A stretch of DNA of 38,246 nucleotides from a virus. The translations under genes and the position numbers were made by a program. The notes under the pieces were generated by a model, which was not told the origin of the DNA, searched no databases, and saw only the letters and a program-made list of their open reading frames with translations. Positions 24,431 through 33,351 of the stretch are shown here, piece after piece (the stretch's first letter is position 1; each line of letters starts with the position of its first letter). The stretch is from IMG/VR virus record IMGVR_UViG_3300021962_000269, positions 1 to 38,246 of that record. The stretch is one strand, 5' to 3'.

Positions 24431-24747
24431 TGCAATATTACAACAGATATCAGCAGTTTTTAATTAACGGGGAACAAACAATTGTTCCTAACGTTACTAT
24501 TCCATTTAAGACCACAGACAAACGATACATCTACTTCCAAGGTAAAAGTAGACTCGATAAAATATCCTATGAATTTTATAAAACGCCTTATTTTGGTTGG
24601 TTAATTCAGATGGCGAATCCACAATACGGAAGTATGGAAACGAACATCGAAGATGGTGCAGTCTTGATTATTCCTTATCCGTTAGTAGCATCTTTACAAG
24701 ACTATAAAAATGCACTAGACAACCAATTCTTCTATTATGGCAGATAA
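24430..24747 (+). CDS. 53: Baseplate wedge protein gp53-like
   Basis: 105 residues (T4 gp53 has 196). RLDKISYEFYKTPYFGWLIQ followed by MANPQYGS and INxxDGxxLxIP-like DGAVLIIPYPL matches the LysM-like core of gp53 (xLdxlxxxfYxxpxyxWlIxxaNp), which in T4 links wedges of the baseplate. The N-terminal half of T4 gp53 is shortened or missing. The start codon overlaps the preceding stop, and its last 11 bases overlap the 2198-residue gene, so the three baseplate genes form one tightly coupled unit. Binding of peptidoglycan by the LysM-like fold is not implied, since T4 gp53 is structural. Confidence 0.75.
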   Translation: MQYYNRYQQFLINGEQTIVPNVTIPFKTTDKRYIYFQGKSRLDKISYEFYKTPYFGWLIQMANPQYGSMETNIEDGAVLIIPYPLVASLQDYKNALDNQFFYYGR

Positions 24748-27700
24748 CAAAAGATTTACAGACGGAAATATTGCTTGGGAAGAAAGTTGTGATAACATTA
24801 TCTTAGTTGACCCTAACAAAATTTACGACAAAAACGGACAGTTCCAAGAAAGACTTGTCCCCCACGAAAATTTAGTGATGTATGCAAACTTGGAGGCGAG
24901 AATCATTCCAAGAACAAAATTGGCGGTAGGTGAAAACTTTAATGAGTTAGCCAGTAACAGAGCGATTGCAAACTTTGGTGGAAGTCCTGATGGTAAGATT
25001 AATTTCTTAAAACCACAAGGTGATTCACAATACTTTGATACAAGTTGGTCTGACCAAATAACAGGTCAAGGTGCGTTGGAAGGAAGAGGTATCAATCAAC
25101 AACAAGAGAATAGAGTTGTTGACGGTAATGTTGTAAGATTTCCAAGACAGGTGTTAAATAAATTAGACACCCAACTTTTAGGTATTACAAGTATTAAAAT
25201 AGAAAATAATACTTCTTTTATTCCTATGGTGTCAATTGAAATGGTTGATGTACAAGGAAGAACATTATTCGAACAAGGTGAAAACTCACCATACTCAGCC
25301 TTTTTACAACTTCCATACCCACTATTTTATCTAACAGTTAAGGGGTATTATGGTAAAGCAATTCGTTATGAGTTGATGTTAAAAAGTTTTAACGCAAGAT
25401 TCGACCCTACAAAGGGGGATTATATTGTTAGTGTTGAATTTATCGGTAGAACTGCGGCGATTTTAAGTGATGTACCGATGGGTGCGTTATATGCGCTTCC
25501 ACACATGTATAATACAACATTGGAAGTTCAAAATGCTGAAGACACTCTTACACAATCAACATCACAACAAATTTTACAAAACGCTAATAATCCTGATGAA
25601 ACTGTCGGTGCTTTAGCGAGACAACAACAGTCAGGACAAAACGTAACTGAACCGGTAACTTCAATATCTTTAACAAAAGGATATCAAAAAATATCACAAG
25701 CCTATCAATACTATAAGAGTAGAGGACTCATTAGTCCTGATTTCCCTGAACTAACATTAGCACAATTAAAGTTAAAATTAGATGGTTTAGAAAAATACAT
25801 CACTCAGAGTTTTTCAAAACAAGACCTGAGCGTACTCAATGATATTGATGACTACAGAGAAGTTATAACTTTATACCGTGAAAACATTTATGGACAAAAT
25901 GCTCGTGCATGGTTTATTAAATACATGGACGGTAAAAACGTATTAGTATCTAAAGAAACGGGAGAGTTAATTTACAAGTTTCAAAAAAAATACAGTGCCG
26001 ATTTACAAACAAAAAAAGATGCTTTAGTTGAACTAAACGCATTGATTGAAAAATACAATGAAAAATTATTGACAAATTCTACATTTGGGAGTGATGGTAC
26101 ATATCAGATTGATGGTAAAAAACAAAGTTCGGCATTGTCATTTGATGTGAGTATAGACGACTTTATAATAACACTTGACCCTGAAAACATTGAAGAACAA
26201 ATTGATGTAAACAAATCAGTAATTCTATCAAAGGGAATTGCTCAACCAACATCTGCTGATACGTTATCATTTTTGGCGAGTTTAAAAATTGATTTGGCAA
26301 CATCTTCTTACAAGTTTGATTGGCAAACAAAGAAAATTGTACCAGACCCAAGCTCAGAATACTACAAATTCGGAAATATTTTCCAAAGTAGTAAATTAGT
26401 AAAAGATTCATTCTTGAACACCTTGGCTGATTTGGAATCTAGATTTGGTAAGTTACAAGAAAAAATAGAACGTGAACTGTCTGAAGCGTTATTACAAAAG
26501 ATTGAAAACTCAGAAACGGGTCTTGGATTTAAACCAACAATCAGAAACGTCATGGCGGTTATTATGGCAAGTGTTGACGGATTTTATTCTCTTATGGATG
26601 ATGTCCACTCAAATGCGTGGGCTCTTAGAACAGACCCAATAAGACTAAGTGCTATTTTGAGTAATGACGAAGTTAACGGAGTTGATTCAAAAGATTCGGT
26701 TCCTGGTACACAGTCAGGTGAAGAAAACTTTATTTATCCTTGGCCACAATATTTTGAATCTGAAATAGATGAAAACAACAATAACAGTTTTGTTTTAAAA
26801 TATATTGCGGACCCAAACTCAACAGTTAGAACTAAAGGTTATCTGTTTGATAAATGGCCTGAGGTTGAATTTGTTGAACAGTATATTACAGGTGCGTTAC
26901 TAAGACAGGCGTTACCTGAACCAATCACATCACCAAACCAAAAACAAAGTGCTCCTTTTATACCAAACAACGCCATTGAATACCCCTTTAATGTTATCCC
27001 ATACGGTAACAAGTCTGCGGTACCTTTCTACTATGAGATATTTGAAAGAACTTATTTAGCCACAAATTACTCAAAGTTATTCAAATCACCACAGTCAAAA
27101 CAAGATTTGTATGCGGTGATAGGTGACTTTGAAGCGTATACAATCAAACAACAAATATTATCAGACCCGTTCTTGATGATGCAGTTGAAAAGATACGGAT
27201 TTAACTTTACTAACTTTGTACCATTCCTACAAAACATTTCGAACGATGGTAAGGGTGAGAGTTGGGCATTATATGAGAGAGACTATTTTGTAACACCATA
27301 TATCAGAACATACTTAGAAAAAGATTTTGGAATTTACTCAATCGATACGATTAATGCTGACAGTATTACGGTTGATGAGTCACAATCAAGTGAAAAAAAC
27401 TTAATTGAATATTTGAAAGGTAGTGACTCATCTGCGATGACACTAACAGACACATATCCATTTACAAGTCTATCTTGGTTGAAAAGTAATATGGCGTTAG
27501 GTAATACAATTGCAAGTGTTGAAAATGCGAATGATACTACTAAATCTTTATATTGGTTAGATACAAAAAAGACAATCACATCATTTAATCCAAGACAATA
27601 TATTAGTCCTATTAATGATGTTCCTTTGACAAGTTTGACTTGGAAAAATACATCTTTAAATCAAAACATTCAGGGTGGTGGTGTACAACCTTCAATTCAA

Positions 27701-30700
27701 ACAAACTTAGAATTATCGGGTTACTACTTAGAAAAATTCACAAACAATAATACATTGTTGATAACTGAGTCAAATATAGACTATGGTAGTGATTACTCAG
27801 GTAGTGTCTCAAGATATCAGACAACATCTCTACTTAACACTCCGTATTTTGTAAACGCAATTATGGAAGGTGTTGATAATGTAAAATCGGGTAATCAATA
27901 TCCATATAAAAACTTAGGTTACTTATTCCTTAATTCTTTACCTATATCAACATTTAGAGAGAAAACATTATCTGCAGAAATAACAAATACAATTATTGCT
28001 GAAAAACAAAACAACTATCTTTCAAGTATATTCAATAAAGTTTCAGCTCTTCATAAGTTACCATACGCATTTATTTTAAAATATGGTTCTATTTGGCATA
28101 GATACAAAACATATATTGAAACAGGTACTGATATTTTGGATAGTGTTTGGACAAGTTTTGATTACGATGTTGCGTACGACCCAACTACTTCAGCATCAAC
28201 AACAACTTATGATATTGTAGATTATCAGGGTTCAGCATACACTTACTCACTTAACTATACTAACACAGGTAGTTTGGGTATTAACATTGGTATGTACCCA
28301 AAGGTGATAAACTCACTTTATTATATGTTCCAAGATGAGGACATCATTACTGGATACACATCAACTGATTGGTCTGCGGCATATGACAACGGATTGAGAA
28401 TTGGTAAGACAAATCAGTCTTCAGTTTACTTAGGTCTTGGTTCATTAAATAATGACCCATTGAATACGGTATCAATCAAGAACTGGTATTCATATATTAC
28501 AACAACAAATCTATATACTTCTGATTTAAGTACTAGAATAATTGTTGTACCGTCGACAGGTGCTTTGAAATTCAATCAGTATAAATTTGAAAATCAAAAT
28601 CCATTATTAACTAATTTCAATAAAACATCTGTTGAAATCGAAACTGACCCAACACTTTATGATGGTTCAGTTAGAACACTTTGGAATTCATCAAACTTTG
28701 GATTTTTTGACCATGGACTGACAAAGAAACCAAGTTATAACGAATATTTGAAAATTGTTGACCCGGCAAAAGAATTCCAAAATCCTTTCGATATTACATA
28801 CCAAGGACAATACTCAAATATTGAAGAAATATTTGGTGTTTTACCAAAACAAATTTTGGATGAATTTGAACAAGAATTCTTGAAGTTTGTACAGAAACCT
28901 TCAGATAGTATAGCCGCACTTGCAGGAGAACAGTTGGGATTAGATTACTTCACACCAAACACATTAAGTGCGTGGGAGAATAGAAATTTAGTGCAAGTAT
29001 TGAGTAGTCTATTCACAATTACAGATGTTCCACTTACCGGTAATGAAGACAAGGATGGTCCACTAATTGCAGATAAACAGTTAGCAACATTCGCTTTTGG
29101 TATTGATGATTTCTTATCATACCAAGTAATTTTTAAAAGAGGAAACCCTGGTAATTTCAATAGAAGGGTTTGGAACTCATTCTCAACAAACGCAACAGTA
29201 AAACCGTTAGACCCAATTAACTTCGGTCCGTATGTACCTAATTCATTACCTTCATCAAGTGGTGGTATAACTTTGAGTCAGTCTATATCACAAAACGCAG
29301 ATGCTTGGGAACAATTATATTTGAACGTTGGTCAATATAGATTAAATGAACTGGCGTATAAAGATAGTGGTTCATACATAACTGACTTCTTCATCGACTT
29401 CAACATTGCGTTTACTTCGGATAACATAATACAGTTGGCTCCGATTATCAAAATGTATGCAACTCAAAAAGTTGAAAACGGACCTACTTACGGTTCTGCA
29501 AGTTTCCTTACAAGTTTCAACAGTTACTTATCAGACTTAAACAAGTATCAATCAAATGTTCTAAACCACATCTTCAGATACTTGAATCAAAATCTACCAA
29601 ACATAACTGAATTAAAAAATCAAAGAGTAAGTGCGTTAGATGGTGAAGTAGCGAAAGTAGAAATATGGGAGACATTCAAATCAATGAATGATAAGTGGGT
29701 TGCTGGTGGTGACTTCAAAAACAGAACATTGTTTGAAGATTTTATATTCTTGGATAGAGCCAACAGAGACATCGGAAACAAATTAATTGTTGATGTAACA
29801 ACACTTACTGGTTATTTAACCGCCACTAACGATAAACTGTCTGTTTATAGTTTGATTAGTGAATTGTTAAGTAAAAACAATTTATTGTTTATGGCGTTAC
29901 CGTCTTATGTAAACTTTTATGGGGTACAAGAAACTGGTAAAGGTGGAACACCGATTAATATTGATGTTCCTAATAGTGCTTTTGGAACATTCATGGAGGT
30001 AGACTATCAACAATCAAAACCAAAATTTGTTTGTATCTACACTGATAAGTTGTCAGAACACACTCAACAAAAAAATAATATAGACTACAGATTCAATTCC
30101 GATAGTTTTGATATTGGTAGATGTGCAGACAATCCTTTGAGGGAATCTAATCCTAACAAGGAAGATTATGGTAGTTCTAACAAGGTAGTTGCCTTTAATG
30201 TTGATTTTGGTATTAGAAATCAGAACATATTCAGGTCAATCGATTTGAATCAGTCTCAATATAAAAACACATCTGAAGCGTTCACCGTACTTGTTGATAT
30301 TGCAAACCAAACAAAAGGTCAGAAAGCGGTTCAACAGAGTACATCTTTATATAATTTATACAAAAGTAGAAGTTATACATGTAAGGTTGAGTCTATGGGT
30401 AATGCTATGGTACAACCTACAATGTATTTCAATTTGAGATATGTTCCGATGTTTACTGGAGCTTATTGGATTACAAATGTATCACACAACATATCTCCAC
30501 AAGATTTTACAACATCATTCTCAGGTGTCAGAATTTCTAAGTATTCGTTCCCTAACTTTAGCAAGTTAACGATGGGGGTAAATATAGACCTATTAAGGAG
30601 ATACCAAAAGAAAAAAGAAGTTATACCGGTATCGGTTACTGCCGAAACACCAACTACAAGTGTTATTTCCGTAAGTGGAAAAACTAATGGTAATGTTAGT

Positions 30701-31333
30701 AAGACACCTATCAAGACAGTTCCAGGTAGTTGTAAAACGGCGTACCCATCACTTCCGTTTGTTGATGCAAATTACACAATTATAGGAAAACAAGATGTCG
30801 TAACCTACTTGAACACTAGAACAGACGTTCCGTTGAATATCAAAAAACTTGTATTCGCAATGGCAACTCAAGAACAAAACCGAAACCAAAATCAATTTGG
30901 TTGTGTGGGTTATGACATATATGGTATTCATACAGATGGAAGATGGTCATCAAATATGATGGAATATGTAATAGGACAAGAATGTGTAAAAGTCAACGAT
31001 AAGGGAAGACCGTATAGACCATTGGCTATATTCAACTCTTATGAGAATGCAATAAACTTTGTATTAGCTAGATTTAATACACCAGCATTTAATAATAAAT
31101 TTAATATCTATAAAGTTAGATATGGAAGTGAAGGTGAGGCTGCTGCAAGGATTTGGTTAGGTTGGTGGAATTTAGGTGTTGGTTTAAGAAGACCAGGAGA
31201 TGGTCCGTTATCTGCAGAACAAAGAATTACCGAACAAATAAATAAAAGAATTTCTGATGGGTTGCCGTGGACAGTGACGGTGGGTATATTTGAAACTGCA
31301 ATAAAAAGGGCTAAAGCTTTAGGTCTAAATTAA
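24737..31333 (+). CDS. Giant baseplate hub-like protein with C-terminal lysozyme-like domain
   Basis: 2198 residues, the largest gene here. The N-terminal ~240 residues (LLGITSIKIENNTSFIPMVS, IEMVDVQGRTLFEQ, LTVKGYYGKAIRYELMLKSF) have the layout of a hub or tube-like domain (gp27/gpD class). A long, Ser/Thr/Asn-rich middle follows. RYVPMFTGAYWITNVSHNIS (about residue 1905) is a further hub-type segment. After a Thr/Ser/Lys linker (~1955-2000), residues ~2010-2198 resemble a lysozyme/transglycosylase domain: LNIKKLVFAMATQEQN with a candidate catalytic Glu, then FGCVGYDIYGI and a WLGWWNLGVG stretch. In T4, gp5 carries a lysozyme domain in the hub; here a different fold may do that work. It overlaps gp53 by 11 bases. 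It may be a fusion of several hub parts; assignment of gp27-like structure is tentative. Confidence 0.7.
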   Translation: MADNKRFTDGNIAWEESCDNIILVDPNKIYDKNGQFQERLVPHENLVMYANLEARIIPRTKLAVGENFNELASNRAIANFGGSPDGKINFLKPQGDSQYFDTSWSDQITGQGALEGRGINQQQENRVVDGNVVRFPRQVLNKLDTQLLGITSIKIENNTSFIPMVSIEMVDVQGRTLFEQGENSPYSAFLQLPYPLFYLTVKGYYGKAIRYELMLKSFNARFDPTKGDYIVSVEFIGRTAAILSDVPMGALYALPHMYNTTLEVQNAEDTLTQSTSQQILQNANNPDETVGALARQQQSGQNVTEPVTSISLTKGYQKISQAYQYYKSRGLISPDFPELTLAQLKLKLDGLEKYITQSFSKQDLSVLNDIDDYREVITLYRENIYGQNARAWFIKYMDGKNVLVSKETGELIYKFQKKYSADLQTKKDALVELNALIEKYNEKLLTNSTFGSDGTYQIDGKKQSSALSFDVSIDDFIITLDPENIEEQIDVNKSVILSKGIAQPTSADTLSFLASLKIDLATSSYKFDWQTKKIVPDPSSEYYKFGNIFQSSKLVKDSFLNTLADLESRFGKLQEKIERELSEALLQKIENSETGLGFKPTIRNVMAVIMASVDGFYSLMDDVHSNAWALRTDPIRLSAILSNDEVNGVDSKDSVPGTQSGEENFIYPWPQYFESEIDENNNNSFVLKYIADPNSTVRTKGYLFDKWPEVEFVEQYITGALLRQALPEPITSPNQKQSAPFIPNNAIEYPFNVIPYGNKSAVPFYYEIFERTYLATNYSKLFKSPQSKQDLYAVIGDFEAYTIKQQILSDPFLMMQLKRYGFNFTNFVPFLQNISNDGKGESWALYERDYFVTPYIRTYLEKDFGIYSIDTINADSITVDESQSSEKNLIEYLKGSDSSAMTLTDTYPFTSLSWLKSNMALGNTIASVENANDTTKSLYWLDTKKTITSFNPRQYISPINDVPLTSLTWKNTSLNQNIQGGGVQPSIQTNLELSGYYLEKFTNNNTLLITESNIDYGSDYSGSVSRYQTTSLLNTPYFVNAIMEGVDNVKSGNQYPYKNLGYLFLNSLPISTFREKTLSAEITNTIIAEKQNNYLSSIFNKVSALHKLPYAFILKYGSIWHRYKTYIETGTDILDSVWTSFDYDVAYDPTTSASTTTYDIVDYQGSAYTYSLNYTNTGSLGINIGMYPKVINSLYYMFQDEDIITGYTSTDWSAAYDNGLRIGKTNQSSVYLGLGSLNNDPLNTVSIKNWYSYITTTNLYTSDLSTRIIVVPSTGALKFNQYKFENQNPLLTNFNKTSVEIETDPTLYDGSVRTLWNSSNFGFFDHGLTKKPSYNEYLKIVDPAKEFQNPFDITYQGQYSNIEEIFGVLPKQILDEFEQEFLKFVQKPSDSIAALAGEQLGLDYFTPNTLSAWENRNLVQVLSSLFTITDVPLTGNEDKDGPLIADKQLATFAFGIDDFLSYQVIFKRGNPGNFNRRVWNSFSTNATVKPLDPINFGPYVPNSLPSSSGGITLSQSISQNADAWEQLYLNVGQYRLNELAYKDSGSYITDFFIDFNIAFTSDNIIQLAPIIKMYATQKVENGPTYGSASFLTSFNSYLSDLNKYQSNVLNHIFRYLNQNLPNITELKNQRVSALDGEVAKVEIWETFKSMNDKWVAGGDFKNRTLFEDFIFLDRANRDIGNKLIVDVTTLTGYLTATNDKLSVYSLISELLSKNNLLFMALPSYVNFYGVQETGKGGTPINIDVPNSAFGTFMEVDYQQSKPKFVCIYTDKLSEHTQQKNNIDYRFNSDSFDIGRCADNPLRESNPNKEDYGSSNKVVAFNVDFGIRNQNIFRSIDLNQSQYKNTSEAFTVLVDIANQTKGQKAVQQSTSLYNLYKSRSYTCKVESMGNAMVQPTMYFNLRYVPMFTGAYWITNVSHNISPQDFTTSFSGVRISKYSFPNFSKLTMGVNIDLLRRYQKKKEVIPVSVTAETPTTSVISVSGKTNGNVSKTPIKTVPGSCKTAYPSLPFVDANYTIIGKQDVVTYLNTRTDVPLNIKKLVFAMATQEQNRNQNQFGCVGYDIYGIHTDGRWSSNMMEYVIGQECVKVNDKGRPYRPLAIFNSYENAINFVLARFNTPAFNNKFNIYKVRYGSEGEAAARIWLGWWNLGVGLRRPGDGPLSAEQRITEQINKRISDGLPWTVTVGIFETAIKRAKALGLN

Positions 31334-31353
31334 AAAATTAGTAAATATTGATA

Positions 31354-31361
31354 TATTTATA
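31354..31361 (+). promoter_or_regulatory. TATTTATA putative late promoter element of the 74-residue gene
   Basis: TATTTATA runs into an upstream in-frame ATG (31361). A transcript started from it would begin after that ATG, so it favours the ATG at 31379, 17 bases downstream, as the real start. Confidence 0.45.
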
Positions 31362-31378
31362 TGATAAAACCATTTGCT

Positions 31379-31603
31379 ATGGATATTAAAAATTTATTAG
31401 ATAATTATCTTTCTAAAGACACAAGACTAACAGAAAGAGAAACAGGTAACGGTTACAAGGAAGTTTGTGACTTAGATACTGGTGATTGCTACACAGTAAG
31501 AATGAAAGACGGTCTTATTGAAAGAGTAGACAATTCAATGAAAATAAATAGAACACTTAAAGTTGAAACATCACATGGTGTCAAGACTTTATTGAACGGT
31601 TAA
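31379..31603 (+). CDS. 74-residue hypothetical protein
   Basis: I begin it at ATG 31379 (MDIKNLLDNYLSKDTRLTER) because the late-type element covers the earlier ATG at 31361, which would add six residues. It is hydrophilic, with an N-terminal helix and a C-terminal beta region containing two Cys (VCDLDTGDCYTVRM). No known domain. It is followed after 12 bases by the 220-residue acidic gene, with which it probably shares a message ending at the terminator at 32298. Function unknown. Confidence 0.6.
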   Translation: MDIKNLLDNYLSKDTRLTERETGNGYKEVCDLDTGDCYTVRMKDGLIERVDNSMKINRTLKVETSHGVKTLLNG

Positions 31604-31615
31604 ACAAAAATCAAA

Positions 31616-32278
31616 ATGTCATTAGAGAAAAAAATAATCGAAGAAGTTCAAAGATATAATAAAATTAATAGATATATCATTGAACAAGAGGCCACAGACC
31701 CGTTAGCAGATTTTACTGGTGCTGAAACGGATAGTGCCGTAACACCGCCAACAACGGATACACCACCACCAACAGGGGCTGAAGAAATTGCGGAACCAAT
31801 TGATACTGCAACTGACCCTGATGTTGAAAAGTTAGATGATGAGGGAAAATCAATGGAAGATAAACCCGAAGATTCCTCAACTGAAGAATTAGACATCACT
31901 GATTTAGTATCGGCACAAAAAGACATACAAACAAAACAAGATGAGTACATGTCGACAATGTTTGAAAAACTTGAAGACTTGACAAGTAAGTTAGAAGCTA
32001 TGGATTCAATCTTTGAAAAAATTAATTCATTGGAATCTAAGATTGAAAAGTATCGTGAAAAAACTCCTGAAGAAAAATTACACTTGAGAAGTTTGGACTC
32101 ATACCCATTCAACCAAAAACTTACAGACTTTTTTGAAGACAAAAAAGAGGACATGGAGAAGTCAGGTAAAAATGAATATGTATTAACTGATGATGAGGTT
32201 GAAAATTTTTCACCTAATGAAATCAAAAAGACATTTAACAAATTTACGGACCAATATCCTAAAAATTACTACTCTTGA
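31616..32278 (+). CDS. Acidic coiled-coil protein, possible head core or internal protein
   Basis: 220 residues. A helical N-terminus (SLEKKIIEEVQRYNKINRYI) is followed by a very acidic, Pro/Thr/Asp-rich disordered stretch (~25-90), a coiled coil (~95-155, SKLEAMDSIFEKINSLESKI) and a C-terminal mixed region. The N-terminus ends in IIEQ, close to a T4 prohead protease site of type (I/L)xE, and the strong acidity and helicity resemble scaffold/core proteins of T4 heads. It is not recognised as gp22, and no head genes are nearby in this window, so the role is inference. The gene lies after the baseplate block and is ended by a strong terminator. Confidence 0.6.
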   Translation: MSLEKKIIEEVQRYNKINRYIIEQEATDPLADFTGAETDSAVTPPTTDTPPPTGAEEIAEPIDTATDPDVEKLDDEGKSMEDKPEDSSTEELDITDLVSAQKDIQTKQDEYMSTMFEKLEDLTSKLEAMDSIFEKINSLESKIEKYREKTPEEKLHLRSLDSYPFNQKLTDFFEDKKEDMEKSGKNEYVLTDDEVENFSPNEIKKTFNKFTDQYPKNYYS

Positions 32279-32297
32279 TAAAATATTTTCTCTAATG

Positions 32298-32327
32298 AAA
32301 AAAGGACATCGAAAGGTGTCCTTTTTT
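32298..32327 (+). terminator. Intrinsic terminator after the acidic coiled-coil gene
   Basis: GGACATC, GAAA tetraloop, GGTGTCC, flanked by AAAAAA and TTTTTT, so the A-run can also pair with the T-run. It divides the late block from the replication block and lies 11 bases before the gp32 -35 element. Confidence 0.94.
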
Positions 32328-32338
32328 GTTTTGGGGGT

Positions 32339-32366
32339 TTGACTTAACCGATTGTTCTACTATACT
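32339..32366 (+). promoter_or_regulatory. Sigma70-like promoter of gp32
   Basis: TTGACT (32339-32344) and TATACT (32361-32366) are 16 bases apart. TATACTTATAGA here and TATACTTATTGA before gp43 differ at one base. The leader after about 32373 is ~43 bases, almost lacking C and ending in a long A-run; T4 gp32 represses its own translation by binding such an unstructured leader. Confidence 0.55.
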
Positions 32367-32415
32367 TATAGATGAGTAATAAGAGAACTTTTAACTTTAA
32401 AAAAAAACAAAAATT

Positions 32416-33273
32416 ATGTCAAACACAACTTTAGATGCAGTTCTTTCTCAGTATGAGAAAAACACCGCACGTTCTCAAGGAACGGGCAACCAAATGTCAC
32501 AAGATGAGAGAATGAAGAAGTACTTCACAACTCTATTAGACAAAAACTCACGTACAGGTCAAAAGCGTGTACGTATCCTTCCAACTTCAGATGGTTCATC
32601 CCCCTTCAAAGAAGTGTGGTACCATGAAATTCAAGTGGATGGTAAATGGGTAAAACTTTACGACCCAGGAAAAAATGATGGCGAGCGTTCTCCGTTGACT
32701 GAAGTTTACGAAGAGTTGATTGCTACAGGTAAAGAATCAGACAAGAAATTAGCACAACAATACCGTTCACGTAAATTCTACATCGTAAAAGTTGTTGACC
32801 GTGACGCTGAAGAAGATGGTGTTAAGTTTTGGAGATTCAAGGACAACTACAAACAAGAAGGTATCTTGGATAAGATTATTCCAATTTGGAAACAAAAAGG
32901 TGATATCACAAATGCGGACAATGGACGTGACCTTATCATTGAGATGGTTAAGTCTAAGACTCCTGCAGGTAAGGAATACACGGTAGTACAAACAATCATG
33001 CATGACGACCCAACACCTCTTCACACTGATGAAGCTATTAAGAAAGAGTGGGTTGAAGATGAAATGACTTGGAGTGATGTTTACTCTAAGAAGGCTGTTG
33101 AGTACTTGGAGGCTGTAGCACGTGGTGAAGTTCCACGTTGGGATTCAGATTTGAAAAAGTATGTTTACGGTGATTCAGTAGAAGACATGAGTATTGGTGG
33201 TGGAAGTACAACTTCTAGCGCAACTTATGACCCTCAATCGGAATCAGAACCAGACGAGGAGCTACCATTCTAA
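32416..33273 (+). CDS. 32: Single-stranded DNA binding protein gp32-like, without the zinc site
   Basis: 285 residues (T4 gp32 has 301). It coats single-stranded DNA in replication, recombination and repair. The core runs from RVRILPTSDG through FYIVKVVDRDAEEDGVKFWR and ILDKIIPIW to DLIIEMVKSKTPAGKEYTVV, the gp32 OB-fold pattern. T4 gp32 holds zinc with His and three Cys; this protein has no cysteine at all, and the corresponding stretch reads DGERSPLTEVYEEL. The acidic C-terminus ends SEPDEELPF, like the DDDIPF tip of bacterial SSB rather than the end of T4 gp32. The N-terminal LAST-like segment (residues 1-40) is polar. It is the first gene of the replication block and is followed by its own terminator, so it may be expressed strongly and separately. 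Confidence 0.9.
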   Translation: MSNTTLDAVLSQYEKNTARSQGTGNQMSQDERMKKYFTTLLDKNSRTGQKRVRILPTSDGSSPFKEVWYHEIQVDGKWVKLYDPGKNDGERSPLTEVYEELIATGKESDKKLAQQYRSRKFYIVKVVDRDAEEDGVKFWRFKDNYKQEGILDKIIPIWKQKGDITNADNGRDLIIEMVKSKTPAGKEYTVVQTIMHDDPTPLHTDEAIKKEWVEDEMTWSDVYSKKAVEYLEAVARGEVPRWDSDLKKYVYGDSVEDMSIGGGSTTSSATYDPQSESEPDEELPF

Positions 33274-33280
33274 TATGATT

Positions 33281-33325
33281 GAGCATGGACATTTGCGTAG
33301 ACATTATGTCCATGCTCTTTCTTTT
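33281..33325 (+). terminator. Intrinsic terminator after gp32
   Basis: GAGCATGGACAT (33281-33292) pairs perfectly with ATGTCCATGCTC (33306-33317) over 12 bp; loop of 13 bases, followed by TTTCTTTT. It begins 7 bases after the gp32 stop. Confidence 0.9.
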
Positions 33326-33351
33326 ATCAAAAAAATTAATACGAATAGACA

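Noticed and set aside
31648-32241. 197-residue serine-rich frame on the minus strand
   Set aside because: It mirrors an Asp/Glu/Lys-rich gene on the plus strand, which yields Ser/Phe/Leu-rich antisense frames; no promoter or leader supports it.
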